A stretch of 28,488 nucleotides of DNA from Nemertoderma westbladi (taxonomy: Eukaryota > Xenacoelomorpha > Nemertodermatida > Nemertodermatidae). Of this stretch, positions 1-11,428 are shown in pieces. The DNA is taken from NCBI GenBank assembly GCA_032718475.1, contig JAUCBJ010001927.1, positions 1-28,488 on the forward strand, given 5' to 3'. Position numbers and translations under genes: made by a program. Below the pieces are notes generated by a model. It was not told the origin of the DNA. It made no database searches and saw nothing but the letters and a program-made list of their open reading frames with translations. Within the stretch, counting starts at the first letter, position 1. Each line of letters begins with the position of its first letter.

Positions 1-313
1 TTCAGTCCAACTCTTTGTTTTTTTTTTACCAAAAATAGTTTTATATGCGTGTTATCATCAGATCAGAAATTGTAGAAAACAAGAATTTACTAATACTTCA
101 CTAAGCAGCTTAATGATAGAATAGTTCTAGAACAGTTTTTTTAAGATAATCTCCCAAATATAACATGTTTCTTTTCATTAATTTTGATTTGAAGCCGGGA
201 AACCTATGCGATTCAGCACTCGCTATCAGATCCTTATTAAATGTTGTCGTCGTATAAAGGACAATTTTGATCTGGACAATTGCAACCCGTACAATTCTGA
301 AGATCAAATCGAA
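1..313. other. Non-coding, AT-rich, nothing recognised
   Basis: No exon with credible splice sites, no repeat shared with the rest of the window and no mobile-element signature is visible here. The open frame on the minus strand that crosses it runs out of unique AT-rich DNA into the SINE and is not a gene. If the minus-strand host gene extends beyond the left edge of the window, this is intron or lies downstream of the last exon seen. Confidence 0.5.
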
Positions 314-320
314 CCCATAC

Positions 321-612
321 CTTGGTGAAACGAAGGTTCCACCTTGGTGTAGTGGTTGCATTGAATTCACATCTCATGTAGGTCGTGGGTTCGATCCTCA
401 CATGGGCCAGGGCAGTTTTCGTTTCGGTACGAATGCTTTAAAGGGACCAGCCAGGGCGCATCTCTGCCTTGCATCCTTAAGTGGTAGCTAAATGAGTACT
501 GGAGTTTCCTCAGGGGAGTAACGTTCTGGGGGGACCGCACTGGAAATAAGTCGTCAGACTTTGTGCGTAATCCCTGGCCTAGCGGCCGAAGAAAATTTAC
601 TTTACTTTACTT
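321..612 (+). mobile_element. tRNA-derived SINE with (TTTAC)n tail
   Basis: The head resembles a tRNA and carries an internal RNA polymerase III promoter: an A-box-like tggtgtagtgg near 344 and a B-box-like ggttcgatcct near 389. The unrelated body ends in a short TTTAC repeat (about 597-611). The 7-bp direct repeat cccatac stands at 314-320 and again at 613-619, as expected for a target-site duplication, which sets the element at about 292 bp. SINEs are non-autonomous and are copied by a partner LINE; the partner cannot be named here. The anticodon arm is degenerate, so this is not a functional tRNA gene. Confidence 0.75.
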
Positions 613-1059
613 CCCATACAAAAAATATGATTTTTAAAAATTGGTCCCAATTGTCAGGATTTCATGATGTACTTACCGTAGTTAAGAACTTACTTTAATG
701 TCACTACTTGGTGGAGACACATCATCCTGGTCTGCAGGCAGACCAGGTAGTTTCCTTCTCACCGTGTGTCGTCGAGTCCCAGTCTCACTGCAGACACTCC
801 CAGTTTCGCTCTGAAAGAAACGCATTACAATAATTGTCTATAGACGATTGGCATTCCATATAGAAGTCGGAAATATTAAAAATATAAGGTGATAGTAACC
901 CTAGGGATTAGTTGATCTTCGTTAATTACATTGTCGTTTTAAGTCACAATAAGATTAAATATTGACGAAGCAGGAAAATCGTTGATTTTATTCATAATTA
1001 CGTATGCAATTTGCATGTGATCTCGAAATTCGAAAATTCGAAAAATGCTTCTCACCAAC
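613..1059. other. Probable intron, nothing recognised
   Basis: AT-rich sequence next to the exon that ends at 1060. It would be the start of the following intron of the minus-strand gene. A short GC-rich patch near 720-800 contains a small inverted repeat around tctgcaggcaga, but no family was identified. Confidence 0.4.
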
Positions 1060-1197
1060 CTTATCGGAATCCAGCCTGTACCGGGTAAGTTCCCCTGAGG
1101 TTAGTAGGTTGTAATTCAGGTCTTTATTTGAGTTACTTTCGGTTATTGAGATTCGTGGTCGTGTTTGGAGACCAAATCTTTGAGAATCCTGGGCCAT
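1060..1197 (-). CDS. Predicted internal exon, disordered polar segment
   Basis: On the minus strand an acceptor (attctcgcag) is followed by 46 open codons and then a donor (gataag, then gttggt). The other two frames both contain stops, so the exon is read in phase 0. The encoded segment, starting MAQDSQRFGLQ and ending YRLDSDK, is polar and has no recognisable domain. It lies in the right orientation to be a downstream exon of the same gene as the large exon at 12983-16328. That exon ends in phase 2, however, so at least one exon of length 3n+1 must lie between them; the candidate at 3200-3239 would fit. A second, better-matching donor (gtgaga) lies 4 bp further on and would change the frame. 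The first Met is probably internal, because it directly abuts the acceptor. The exon could instead belong to a separate minus-strand gene. Confidence 0.5.
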
Positions 1198-2540
1198 CTG
1201 CGAGAATTACAACAATAAATTATTATATTCCCAGATTATATTAGCGCCAGTCCGCGCAGCACTATTGCGATACCTACCCTATTGGGATTGACTGTAGGCC
1301 ATGCCTGGCCAACCGGTACTACTTGTCTGCATGTGTATAAGACTTTTACCGATCCCGTCATATACTGGGATTCTTACCTACCGATACCGGTACACGGTAC
1401 CTCAGTACCTACCGTTGTACATTATTGCTGTATCTTGTGTTATTGCCACTTTTAGTACCATATAGCTTCTCTGTTATTATATTATCATATACTGATACAT
1501 ATATCATTCTTAGCTTCCTTCCACATTGGCGTAGTAAAATACCCTGATCATCAATAAATTCGAAAAATGATATCTTTGGTGAAAGATAAAAGATGCTAAA
1601 GATATCTTTGGTAGGTCATATTTTAGAACATTGTTGTTCCCAAAAACGTTTTTTATAACCTGCGACCAATGCAATGATTAAGAACTTGATAAAAATTCCC
1701 GTGGAATTCTTTGTGTCACCTAATAAGGTGAGGTATTCTACTAAATCTCTTTATTCATTCATTTACTAATATAATTTACCAGCCCAACTGTACCTGGTTA
1801 CGCTACTCTCTCGAGATTTCTCACCACCACCACGGGACCCTTTTAGTGATTCTCATTCCCCCCCCCCCCCCCCCCCCATAATATAGCTCTAGCTGCTTTC
1901 CTTTCCTTTCCCGCTTCATATGCCTTAATAATACGTTGTGAATACCCCGAGAGAAAGTCGGCAACGAACATGTAGCATATGAGAAACGAGGAAAAAGGCA
2001 ATTATGATTGTGGTAGCAATGGGATTCAATTACTCTCACTATCTTCACTACCGTGACTAGTGGAATAAAAACACTTGCATGCTTGAGGGCAGGATGATAT
2101 TAATGAAATGTTTCATTTATATCCACTCTCGGGCTCACTCATAAGGATAGGTTTACACTATATCGACTGTGATGGTGAACTAGTAGTGTGAGTTCCCTTT
2201 AGTCTTAATGCACTCATGATTGTTTAAATTTTCTTGAAACGATTTAGAACACGTTCAGTGTTCATGAGCCTGTAGCAGCAATAATGCCCTATAAAGCCAT
2301 GGCCCCAAGAACCACAGTATTATTGGATAAAGACAGATCCATATGGGTGATGGATGAAATTAATAATTACCAACCCGTTGTTAGCGTTAATATATGGAAT
2401 ATCTGTCATCCCCCTTTCGTAGTATAAATAAGTGTTTTATGATTATAGCGTTCATAAAATAGCACTTTATAGCGTTACGGGACATCGTAACTGCTTACGT
2501 AACACCCTAATAAAGTAGAGTTTTTATTGTCCTATTGGAT
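1198..2540. other. Probable intron with ggtacc-type motifs and a C tract
   Basis: No exon seen. At 1330-1440 several close variants of taccggtacc are clustered. The run gatatctttggt is repeated at about 1569 and 1603. A pure C tract lies at 1858-1877. A 49-codon plus-strand frame starting near 2284 has no splice or family support. Confidence 0.4.
1858..1877 (+). repeat. Homopolymer (C)20
   Basis: Uninterrupted run of 20 C residues in otherwise AT-rich DNA. It is one of six C or G runs in the window and is not attached to a recognised element. Confidence 0.9.
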
Positions 2541-2690
2541 CACGTTCGAGGGGCCTTCGCGCAGCAGAAGGCTAAGTTATGTGATACAAATTAAAATTGA
2601 ACGATTTTATCATAAAATCGGTATTTAAGAAATTTAACAAAACTGAGAAAAAAAGAAAGGGGGACAAGACAATTCTAAGTACACACAAAA
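2541..2690 (+). repeat. Dispersed repeat family A, copy 1 (partial)
   Basis: It begins cacgttcg, like the copies at 20396 and 28284, and shares the GC-rich core ggggccttcgcgcagca and the following segment tacaaattaaaattg. It diverges after about 110 bp and lacks the poly-C tract and the tail seen in the other two copies, so it looks like an older or truncated copy. No coding capacity or clear terminal repeats; type unknown. Confidence 0.7.
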
Positions 2691-2865
2691 AAATAAAATA
2701 ATTTTTAAGAACATTTCATAGAAATGCCATCAAAATGATGACCATTGATGACCATCCGTAGGACTACTACAGTAGCTCCAGACATCCTAGGCCTTGAAGA
2801 ATTAGACTTGTAATCTGTTGACCAATGAATGACTGAGCATTATTAAAAATGTATCCAATTTTGGT

Positions 2866-3070
2866 TAACTGATTTATCTTAGCTTCTCGAAGGTCATACG
2901 CAAATTCTGCTTGGAAAATATATAAACTTTTGCCGGACTAAATATCTACGAAGTTTGGTTAGATTTCATCGAGGATTAGCTGAGTAAGAAATATTCGGAA
3001 CCACAGATCGACAGGTTGATTAATGGTACCCCTACATTAAGGCTCACCTTACTTCATGGCTCGCCCCACA
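2866..3070 (+). repeat. Dispersed repeat family B, copy 1
   Basis: About 205 bp that align along their length with 21721-21940 in the same orientation. Shared landmarks are ttatcttagcttctcgaagg, aaacttttgcc, agatttcatc, cgacaggttgattaatgg and the end ggctcgccccac. Non-coding. Probably a fragment of a non-autonomous element, but its ends do not show which class. Confidence 0.75.
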
Positions 3071-3199
3071 GTTGGAATGGGTTCGACATAAAATATCAAT
3101 TCAATGAATGCTCAAAAAGGGATAGAATGAGACAATTAGTCTGAAAGTTGTCATGATTGCATCAACCACCCAAAAATAAAATTTTAAATTCCCAATTAC

Positions 3200-3239
3200 C
3201 TGCCACTGAGATTGCCATTTACGAATGGCATTGAAAATA
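3200..3239 (-). CDS. Speculative 40-bp linking exon
   Basis: On the minus strand ttgtag acts as a possible acceptor and tggcag followed by gtaatt as a donor. The 40-bp length is exactly what is needed to move from the phase 2 end of the large exon to the phase 0 start of the exon at 1060-1197. The joined reading, after completing an Arg codon, is IFNAIRKWQSQWQ with no stop. The polypyrimidine tract is weak, although ctaat-type branch-point sequence lies upstream. It was found by searching for a fit, so a chance match is a real possibility. Confidence 0.25.
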
Positions 3240-3942
3240 CTACAACTTACAACTGCATACACGATTTGAATTAAACATTAGAAGCCATTCAAATGGTGGT
3301 CGTACTGCAATTTGATCATAGCATTTTAGTACTATGCTACGCCTAGCTGACATCATTGCAAATAGTTTGGTTAAGATTTCCTTCCTTGTAAGAGTGTTTT
3401 TTTGACAAATACTTATCAAGTGCTGAGGAGTGTAACATTTCGTGTGTTTGACGAGCTAAAAATGAGAGAGCTGCTGTCATATACTAGTATATAGCACTGT
3501 ATGTACACTGTACAGGTACCGATACAGGTACTATACCATACTAGGGCGAGATTCTGGGTTGACATTTACATTTTCCTCTGCTAATTAAAATCTTTTGACG
3601 AGGCATCCCATCGTAACAGCCATCAACAGTTTAAATAGATTGTTGTTACAAATATTGTGAATTATTTTCATTATTTATTAAGTTTTATGTTTTATTATTA
3701 TCAGTTTTGACACAATCCTTAATGGTATTGATTGTCCTTAATTAAATTAATTAGGAAATATACAGTATATCGTTGTATGTCTGACTATTTTCCTAGTATG
3801 CGGGTCTAATTTATGTTCCCCGGTTGGGTCACCCCAACAATTTAACCACCATTCCTGCCAGAGGGTGAGTGCGATGGGTTTTTTAAGACTTTCATTGTCT
3901 GTGTATTTTATAGTTAGAATATTCTACTATTAATAAGTATAT

Positions 3943-3968
3943 ATGACCTACTTATTATAGTAGGTCAT
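3943..3968. repeat. Inverted repeat, 10-bp perfect arms
   Basis: atgacctact, six bases (tattat), then agtaggtcat. The arms are fully complementary. It can form a small hairpin; no function is evident. Confidence 0.85.
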
Positions 3969-4825
3969 GGTTGGAAGAGTTTTAAAATGCAATTCCCTCC
4001 AATTCCCTGCAATAAACAATTATCACCAGATACGTACTTCACATTGTACACAAATCAGCACATTGATTGACCTCTCTATGTATAGAATGTATTTGCTATT
4101 CCAATTATCATATACTGTAATTTCATTCCGTTTGCTATTCCGTCTAATCGATAAAGATGTCTCCACAGATACTTGGACACTTCAAGGTTATTTCTTGTAA
4201 TCCCGCAGACATTTGCCGTATTTTTCATTGTAGACAATCCTTGGGATTTTTTGTTTTGTGTGATTGTGATTATAGTAGGAAATTAAGATTGTCATCAATA
4301 ATCCGCTGATACCCAGCTGGCATCTCTGAGGATTTTATTCAATTGCCATTCAAAAAATCGTCTCCAGGGACATCTTAGAGAGTGCATCCCTTGCTTCCCT
4401 ATGTTTTGGTAATAAATCTACTGCTGAAAATGAACGAATTTTACATTAATCTATTTTCAATTCAGTCACACCACGCATATTTTTTCCGGCGACAATTTTG
4501 TATATTTAATAAATAACGACTGCAGTTGGGCATCAGTCGAATTATCAAATCACCTTGACAAATTAGTGAAAATAATAAGAAAAATAATTATAATTGGATG
4601 CAAGGTACAATGCAATATCTGTCAGGCTATAGTATTTGCCAAGTGTTTCTTTTATAATTTTGGTTTTTGTTCAAATATGTGCTGACTAACTTTATGCGCT
4701 GTTACTTTCATCAACAAAATGTTCAGGGTCACTTGGGTGATCAGCGTCGTGACTGATTGATTCATTTCTAGCATATGAAACATGTAGGCCTACTGCGCAG
4801 GTGGAACCCTAGAGTAGTCGTTGCA

Positions 4826-4845
4826 GGTGAGTAGGCCTACTCACC
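4826..4845. repeat. Perfect 20-bp palindrome
   Basis: ggtgagtaggcctactcacc equals its own reverse complement. A related half, gtaggcctac, occurs about 50 bp upstream near 4785. Confidence 0.9.
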
Positions 4846-6194
4846 AACTTACCATGTTTTGATTGCTTGGATATCTGAAAACACCTGAATGTAAGATCGA
4901 TCACAATTTCGCACATGACATGTGTGTTAGTGCCCGTGGCAAATCCGTAAAATTAAAGATGAACCATTGAAATTTGATATTGTTCATCAGTTGACAGCAA
5001 CATAATAGTGATAGTAACAGGTGTATTATAAAGATGACAAGATGAAAAAAAAAGTAATCAAAGGTAACCGGGACAACCAATCCATACAATAGATTCAGAC
5101 CTACCTTTCTGTAGAATGACTCCATATTATTGTTCAATTATTGCATATATATTCGTTAATAAAATAAGTCCATGATATATGGTTTATAAATATACAGTTG
5201 TGATAAACAGTATAATGTATACATATACAATGAGCTTAACTTTTACTAAAATACCAAAATGAGTTCAGAATAATTAATAAAAATTTGTCAATATTATACA
5301 GTAACGCTACCTAGACCATTTTGATTAATTATATAATCAATCAACCTGTCGTTCTCTCACGGTCTTTCTGGTATAACTCCCTGAGGGAGAGACAGACAGA
5401 CTCCAATAGAAATACCTATAATGTGTGATACTGCTACTGCAGTTAGTAAACTACTGATTTAAACTGGACTTTAGATGAACAACAAAAATAAAAATATTTT
5501 TTTTGCTTCAATAATACCGAGTCGTCCATCCAAAGTCCTCTAAGTTTTTCCCTTAAATAAAATAGTTATTAAAATTATCTAATACTGTATAATTGATGTG
5601 CAATGGTTTACTGGTGAATCTAGCACGTCCTTCCAGCGTATTAATACTATTTACAGGATATACAATATAATAAATGTAAACTTTATATTCCACGTACTTC
5701 ACACATTCGAATAGTACAAAAGAACACTGGGTGGTTTGCAAATCACATGAATCTCTAATGCACTCCCCACATCATGTCAAGAATGGAGCAAGAAAACATA
5801 CAATGCCAGCAGAGGAAATTTTTTTTGCCACCTGCAATAATGTAGTACCACAGTTTACTCATATAATCTCAAGCTATTGTATCCTATGAAGTTATACTGC
5901 CTACTCAAGGAGGCTGAATGCTGCACTATATATACTGTTTGCTCTGCTCCTTCTTCCCCTAGTTCCCTACCTGAGGAAGTTTGCCCATTACAAGGAAGCA
6001 GCTTTCCAAAGGACAATCCTCCATTAACCCGGTGACACTCGGCCTGTTATTGGTCGGCCAATACCTGCCATCCTACAATAGTGGCATCAGGTTAGGTTGA
6101 GGGACTGACTGACTGTCTGCTAAGAGAAGCGTTGTTGATTCTGTGACCCAGATAAAGCATAGTTCATATAAATAAATATAATAGGAAATAAATA

Positions 6195-8440
6195 TATCCC
6201 AACAACATACAGAAAATTCACGAAAAGAAGGAAAAACCCTATAAAACTATTATCAAGGAGATATAGTAGGTGACTAAAAGAACAATTTTATAATGCGAAG
6301 AAGGCATGGATTTCAAATGAGTCATCAAAACAGTATGTTAATTAATTCTATACAAACTATGTGAGGCAAGTCATAAATACAGTGATGCTCTTGCTCGTAT
6401 AGAAAGACATAGTTATCATCAGCATGTCATTGGAATGGCAGAAAAATGTGCAGGAAAAGATAAACAGTTGTGGAGATCCATAAAAAGATCCAACACTTAA
6501 GGACAGATATTACAAAGGATACAGCTGATAATTTATTTACTCATTTTAGCAACCATTACTAAAATATATTGACAACAACCATGACGACGGGGGATGTTGA
6601 AAATCAACAATGGGTACAACCTAATGAGGAGGTTCCACCACTCTTACCAACAGAAATTGAGGAGGCCATAAGAACACTACATAAAAATAAATCTGATGAT
6701 ATTAAAAACATAAAAGCGAAAGATTTATTTTTTGGGATTTGTGACCCCTTACTGACTGAGCTAACATATATCTTCAACACAATGAGGGTAACAAGTTGTT
6801 GTCCCCATGTGTTTGGACAGGCACTTTTGCTTCCTATTTACAAAGGCAAATTATTGGATAGATGTGTAGCAAAGAACTACAGAGGGGTAGCAATAATCCC
6901 CATTATATCAAAACTATGGGAGATGGTGGATTCTTAAGTTGAATTCTTAGCACACATGACTTACAAATGGGTTTCAAGTCTAAACTGAGTACGGAAATGG
7001 CCTATCTTACAGCAACAAAATATTCTAGAATACTTTAGGAAGAATCACACCTCTATATATATATAATGTCTATGGACCTCACGGCTGCATTTGATAAAGT
7101 TGAATATATAAAGCTCTTCAGCATTCTAAAAGAGGCAAAAGTGGATATTAATTTGGTGAACCTAATCATGTCATACAAATGGGTTTCAAGTCTAAACTGA
7201 GTACGGAAATGGCCTATCTTACAGCAACAAAATATTCTAGAATACTTTAGGAAGAATCACACCTCTATATATATATAATGTCTATGGACCTCACGGCTGC
7301 ATTTGATAAAGTTGAATATATAAAGCTCTTCAGCATTCTAAAAGAGGCAAAAGTGGATATTAATTTGGTGAACCTAATCATGTCATACTATAAGTGTGGA
7401 AGAACTACGATGTGTATTAATGGAAAACTTTATAAAGATGTTATTAACTTACAACTAGGGGTTCGCCAAGGTAGCATCCTAGCACCTTTCCTATTTAATG
7501 TATACTTATTATCCCAGCTGTTCACAAATATTATGCAAAGTAAATGTGGCGTCCATGTAGGTAAACAACCCTTCAGTATTATTAGCTATGGAGACGACAT
7601 ACTTCTGATTGCTAACCTAAAGTCAGACTTAGAATTCATGGTCAATATATTTTTTTCATTTTTTAAGGAATATAATTTAATTATAAATCTTAAGAAGTCA
7701 CATTACTTGGAGATTAATGAACTGGGTGAGAGTGAAGTGGGAAAAGATCTCGATATTTCAGATCTGGAAAGAAAGCAACACAATGCCAAATACTTCATGT
7801 ATTTAGGACTTCCCTTACCACCAACACCATCTAACCTCAAAGCCCACTTCCTTCGTAAATCTCTAGCGAGTGGTACGAAGGATATGGCAGACTATATGCA
7901 CGCCAGATTCTCTATGGCTGTGAGGCCCCAACCCCCAAAGTCTACAGAGGTATAAGTTATTTCAAAACAGATACGCAAAGCAACCAGGAGGCATCTAACT
8001 ACGTTAAGAGGGAAGGAAGTACTGGCAAAGTTGACAAATGGGGTAGAAAATGAGGTCATGATTCAATTGCGCCTGTTGACCACTATCTATAATATATTTA
8101 ATTGTCAGAATAATAAGATCATGTACCTATTTAACTGCCTTTTATGCAGTCAAACAATACTCGGGGGATATGTTTAATCAATATACGAAAATTGCATGGG
8201 ACTTCCGAGCCTTCCGAGCTTGGCTAAAAGATCAGTTTCTAGGTATAGCGTGAAAACTATCGCCAGAAGGAATCAAAAAGGAAGAAAAGAAAATTCCAGC
8301 AATCTATCGATGTCTGACCATTATTTATATCAGTATATTTACACTCAGAGCTTATTAAACTCATTGAAAAGTACCCACTTTGTAAGGAATGCAGCCATTC
8401 TGGATTTCTATGGCATAGGTGTTTCAACCAATACCATGGA
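6195..8440 (+). mobile_element. Degraded LINE (non-LTR retrotransposon) relic
   Basis: Reverse transcriptase pieces appear in order in several frames. A pre-RT segment (RIERHSYHQHV, about 6400) ends at a stop near 6500. The finger region with KNYRGVAIIP is at 6569-6937. A QMGFKSKLSTEMA segment is at about 6961. Motif A MDLTAAFD, motif B GVRQGSILAPFLFN near 7458 and motif C YGDD near 7585 follow in one open frame (7278-7955). The region to about 8440, including a frame starting at 8196, probably holds the degraded C-terminal part. No endonuclease domain was seen, so it appears 5' truncated. Stops, frameshifts and an internal duplication make it non-functional as a whole, although the YGDD box survives. 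The clade is uncertain. It would lie in an intron of the minus-strand gene, in antisense. Confidence 0.85.
6962..7385 (+). repeat. Perfect 212-bp tandem duplication in the LINE
   Basis: Positions 6962-7173 and 7174-7385 read identically throughout by eye. The unit covers the QMGFKSKLST segment to just past motif A, so motif A (DLTAAFD) is present twice. The junction shows only tac as shared microhomology. 212 is not a multiple of three, so the duplication itself breaks the reading frame. Confidence 0.9.
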
Positions 8441-8631
8441 CAACCCAGTTAATGATGTAGTTCATGCATTGGGTTCTTCAACCCACCTCATTAATCAACC
8501 AGAACACCCCGATATACTCCCCGACAGGCCAAACTCAGTCGAAAGGTACAAGAGTCTTGTACAGTGGGGATTGATATGTATCTTGATTCTCTACTGTATA
8601 GCTTTCTTATGCATTTTATCAATCATATGGC

Positions 8632-9617
8632 CAGGGGCGCAGCCACGGGTATTAAAAACCCTTAAAAACCTGGTATTATTCACATGGGCGTTTGAACCAA
8701 TTACAACTCCATTATTCTTCAACCTTAAAGTGATTCGTTGGTGGAGATCGAACGATCGCGATGATGGATTCCAAATATGTGAAAACATTTGAATTTGGTT
8801 GAGAAAAACCTGATTTATGAGCGTTTGAATGTTGCATGTATTTGCTTCGGTACCGCTGCAGGCAATTTATTCTAGGGCCTACTTAATAAATACACATTAT
8901 TCTGGAACATTTGTTTATGTATGAATGGCTGCGTACTAGTATTAGTATAAACAGTAGGTATTGTATTGTTGCCCAGCAACTGATAAGTTACATATTAGAA
9001 TGTAGAATAAATGGACTCCATCACAGCTCAACGCAAAATATGTAACTTTCAACGCCCATTATACTGCCATTTCTCCGATAATCCTTTTGAAAAATTCTGA
9101 ATTTATTACAATTTAGTTTCCCCTGCAATAACGTCATCTTCCATTAGTTATCGTTACCAACGAGCCCTCTATAAAATTAAAAGGTCGACAGAGATACCTA
9201 TTTAAAGCGCTTGTAGATATGGATTGAAAGCGAAGGCGGGTTGATATCTCGACACGGTGAATTAACAAAAAATGTAATTATCAATAAATTTATTTTAGTT
9301 ATTCTAACGAAAACAATATGACGAAATTGTGGGGATATGAAAATACACCTTATATTATAAAGTGACTTATATTGTCGTGCAAAAAGAGTTCATGGTGTTT
9401 GGAAATATGCGACAGGGTTGGGAAGGATTGAAATGTACGTAGGAGTTAATAGTTACACTGTAATACCCGATCAGTGTTTGTTACGATTATTTGAATTTTA
9501 TATTGTATACAAAGTGCAAAAAGTGCCTGGGACATATGATATGGTGTCCCCCCACTCCCCCTACCTGAATAGTGGGAGGGACGTGCCCCCCCCCCCCCCC
9601 TAACGGCTGCGCTACTG
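8632..9617. mobile_element. Candidate non-autonomous hAT-like element
   Basis: The left end reads caggggcgcagcc and the right end, read on the other strand, cagtagcgcagcc: 11 of 13 bases agree in inverted orientation. CAG-type ends with a following GCG/GTA core are common in hAT elements. The flanking 8-mers catatggc and cattttgt agree at five of eight positions, which could be a decayed 8-bp target-site duplication. The interior has no transposase, so it would be a non-autonomous copy. A C tract sits just inside the right end. Without other copies this remains a candidate. Confidence 0.45.
9586..9600 (+). repeat. Homopolymer (C)15
   Basis: Uninterrupted C run next to the right end of the hAT-like candidate, preceded by other short C-rich runs (9548-9561). 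Confidence 0.9.
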
Positions 9618-10981
9618 CATTTTGTATGTACTACCATTTTATTTATTTGAGACCAGTATATTGAATACTGTCACCGGGGCGCAAGCCGGGAAAGTTAATA
9701 AAAATAAAATAAAACAAAACAAAACAGCTGAGGAACAATGATTTAACACCCTAACCCGGTCACATGAAACACATTTCTCAGCGTGTTCGTGTTGATTGCC
9801 ATAATTTAGAAAATTAATAATTATCAATCTGGAATTAACTGATAATTCGAACGCCAGTATCTAAGCCGATCGCTGAAGGAAATTCCGTTTATTTACCAAC
9901 AAATACAACAAATTACTATGAATGGGAATAAAAGCTGTTTATTTATTATCGCACTACGTCATCAATATTAACACTGCAGCACATTAAACTACAGAAAATG
10001 ATGGAAAAAATATATAAAATTGGGAAAGAAAAATCAAAAGATTATTTACTCAGAATTCTAGTTTCCCTTTTACAACAATTGTTTTTGATAACTTTTGAGA
10101 GAATCTTGTCTACTGAACGTCGGTAATTCATACATATTATATCTCACCTATGCATCCTATAGTGATTTGCGAAATATTATGTTTTTAACAAAAATTCACT
10201 TTCATTTATTTGTAGTAATTTTTCCGGGATTTAGTGGATTACTATACTATGCTATATTTTTTGGAGCCTATAAATACTAAATATAAAAATATGTATATAT
10301 CCAAATATCCTGGTCCCCACTACTATCATGTAAACTTCATTATTTCATTTACTAACTCTGTTCAAACTTCCACTATATGCTGAGTCAACGAAATCAATTT
10401 CTTCGGTCAGTCTGTCGGTCATTGATGGGGCCTCCAAACTTCTAGAACTAAGTGGAAGAAATCAAATATTAAATCAGTTGAGAGACAATAGCAATTATCC
10501 TACAGTTATCGTCATATTTCTATTTGTATATTTACAAACCATCAGAAAAATAATGCAGACAACATAGTTTCGAACGTATTCAAAATTTTTACAATGAACA
10601 ATATTAATTACTTGGTAACTCTCATTCCAGAAATTTAGATTTCTATATTTCACCTTAAATGGTTTAATAAGAAACCGCTCCACAAGTTATCTTTCGACTA
10701 ACCACTGCAAATGCTGCAACAGTAACTGTACGAATATCACGTACATATAGTCATATATATAGACCCATACACCTAGACCCCTATACCCCAACTTTTACAG
10801 TATATATTCCGACATACACCCACCATCACGCATATAACACTTACAGACTACTACTACACTACATAACATATCCATCATACAATTTTTCGTTACTGACAAA
10901 TACTGCATGTATTTGCATATCATTAATAAAATATGAATATTTTATTGTTTTTTTTGCTTATTATTTCATTTATCGAGGGCC
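9618..10981. other. Probable intron, nothing recognised
   Basis: AT-rich with scattered A-rich and T-rich runs (for example near 9705-9725). No exon, repeat shared within the window, or transposon domain was found on either strand. Confidence 0.4.
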
Positions 10982-11092
10982 CCATGCCAGAATGGTTTGA
11001 CTCATAAAAATTCATTCTGAGATATCCTTGATTAAAGAATTTCAGTGATCATTAAAAATCAGGATACCAACCAATCACATTGAAATTTGGCA

Positions 11093-11190
11093 CAGATGAA
11101 TACAAATATTACCAGATGAATACAAATATATTACCAGATGAATACAAATATATTACCAGATGAATACAAATATATTACCAGATGAATTTC
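11093..11190 (+). repeat. Short minisatellite, about 22-bp unit
   Basis: Four tandem units of cagatgaatacaaatatatta plus c, followed by a partial fifth that diverges after cagatgaat. The first unit is 2 bp shorter. Units are otherwise nearly identical. Confidence 0.9.
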
Positions 11191-11428
11191 AATCAATGTA
11201 GCCTTTCATCTATAAGTAAAATTAATTTTTTAAAGATTTAAGCGATGAATTTCCAATTAAACCATTGGATTCCATGTATTTTTTGTATTTAAACCGTTTT
11301 GTTTTACTTTTGATTTATTATTCTTAATAAAATTCGACCAAGGAAATAGCACGGTGTATAAGCTAAAGATATGCACTGTAAGTTATAGCACTAATTATAC
11401 AGTCTATTATAGACTATAATAGTCGATA

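Larger units (their letters stand above)
3240..6190. other. Long probable intron; no exon or known element seen
   Basis: AT-rich, with no supported exon on either strand. It contains a 10-bp-arm inverted repeat (3943-3968), a perfect 20-bp palindrome (4826-4845), a cluster of ggtac motifs near 3500-3540 and a short palindromic ctccctgagggag near 5380. The GC-richer patch at about 5940-6120 just before the LINE may be LINE 5' sequence or another repeat; I cannot tell which. Confidence 0.45.

Noticed and set aside
2284-2433. Short plus-strand frame of about 49 codons starting MPYKAMAPRT
   Set aside because: No splice sites, no family resemblance and no sign of coding bias; its length is within chance for this region.
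8196-8792. 198-codon open frame as a host membrane-protein gene
   Set aside because: It lies directly after LINE RT sequence, crosses into the hAT-like candidate at 8632, has no splice sites and shows no recognisable domain.
11093-11190. CRISPR-like repeats
   Set aside because: Units are directly adjacent with no spacers, in a eukaryotic context. It is a minisatellite.
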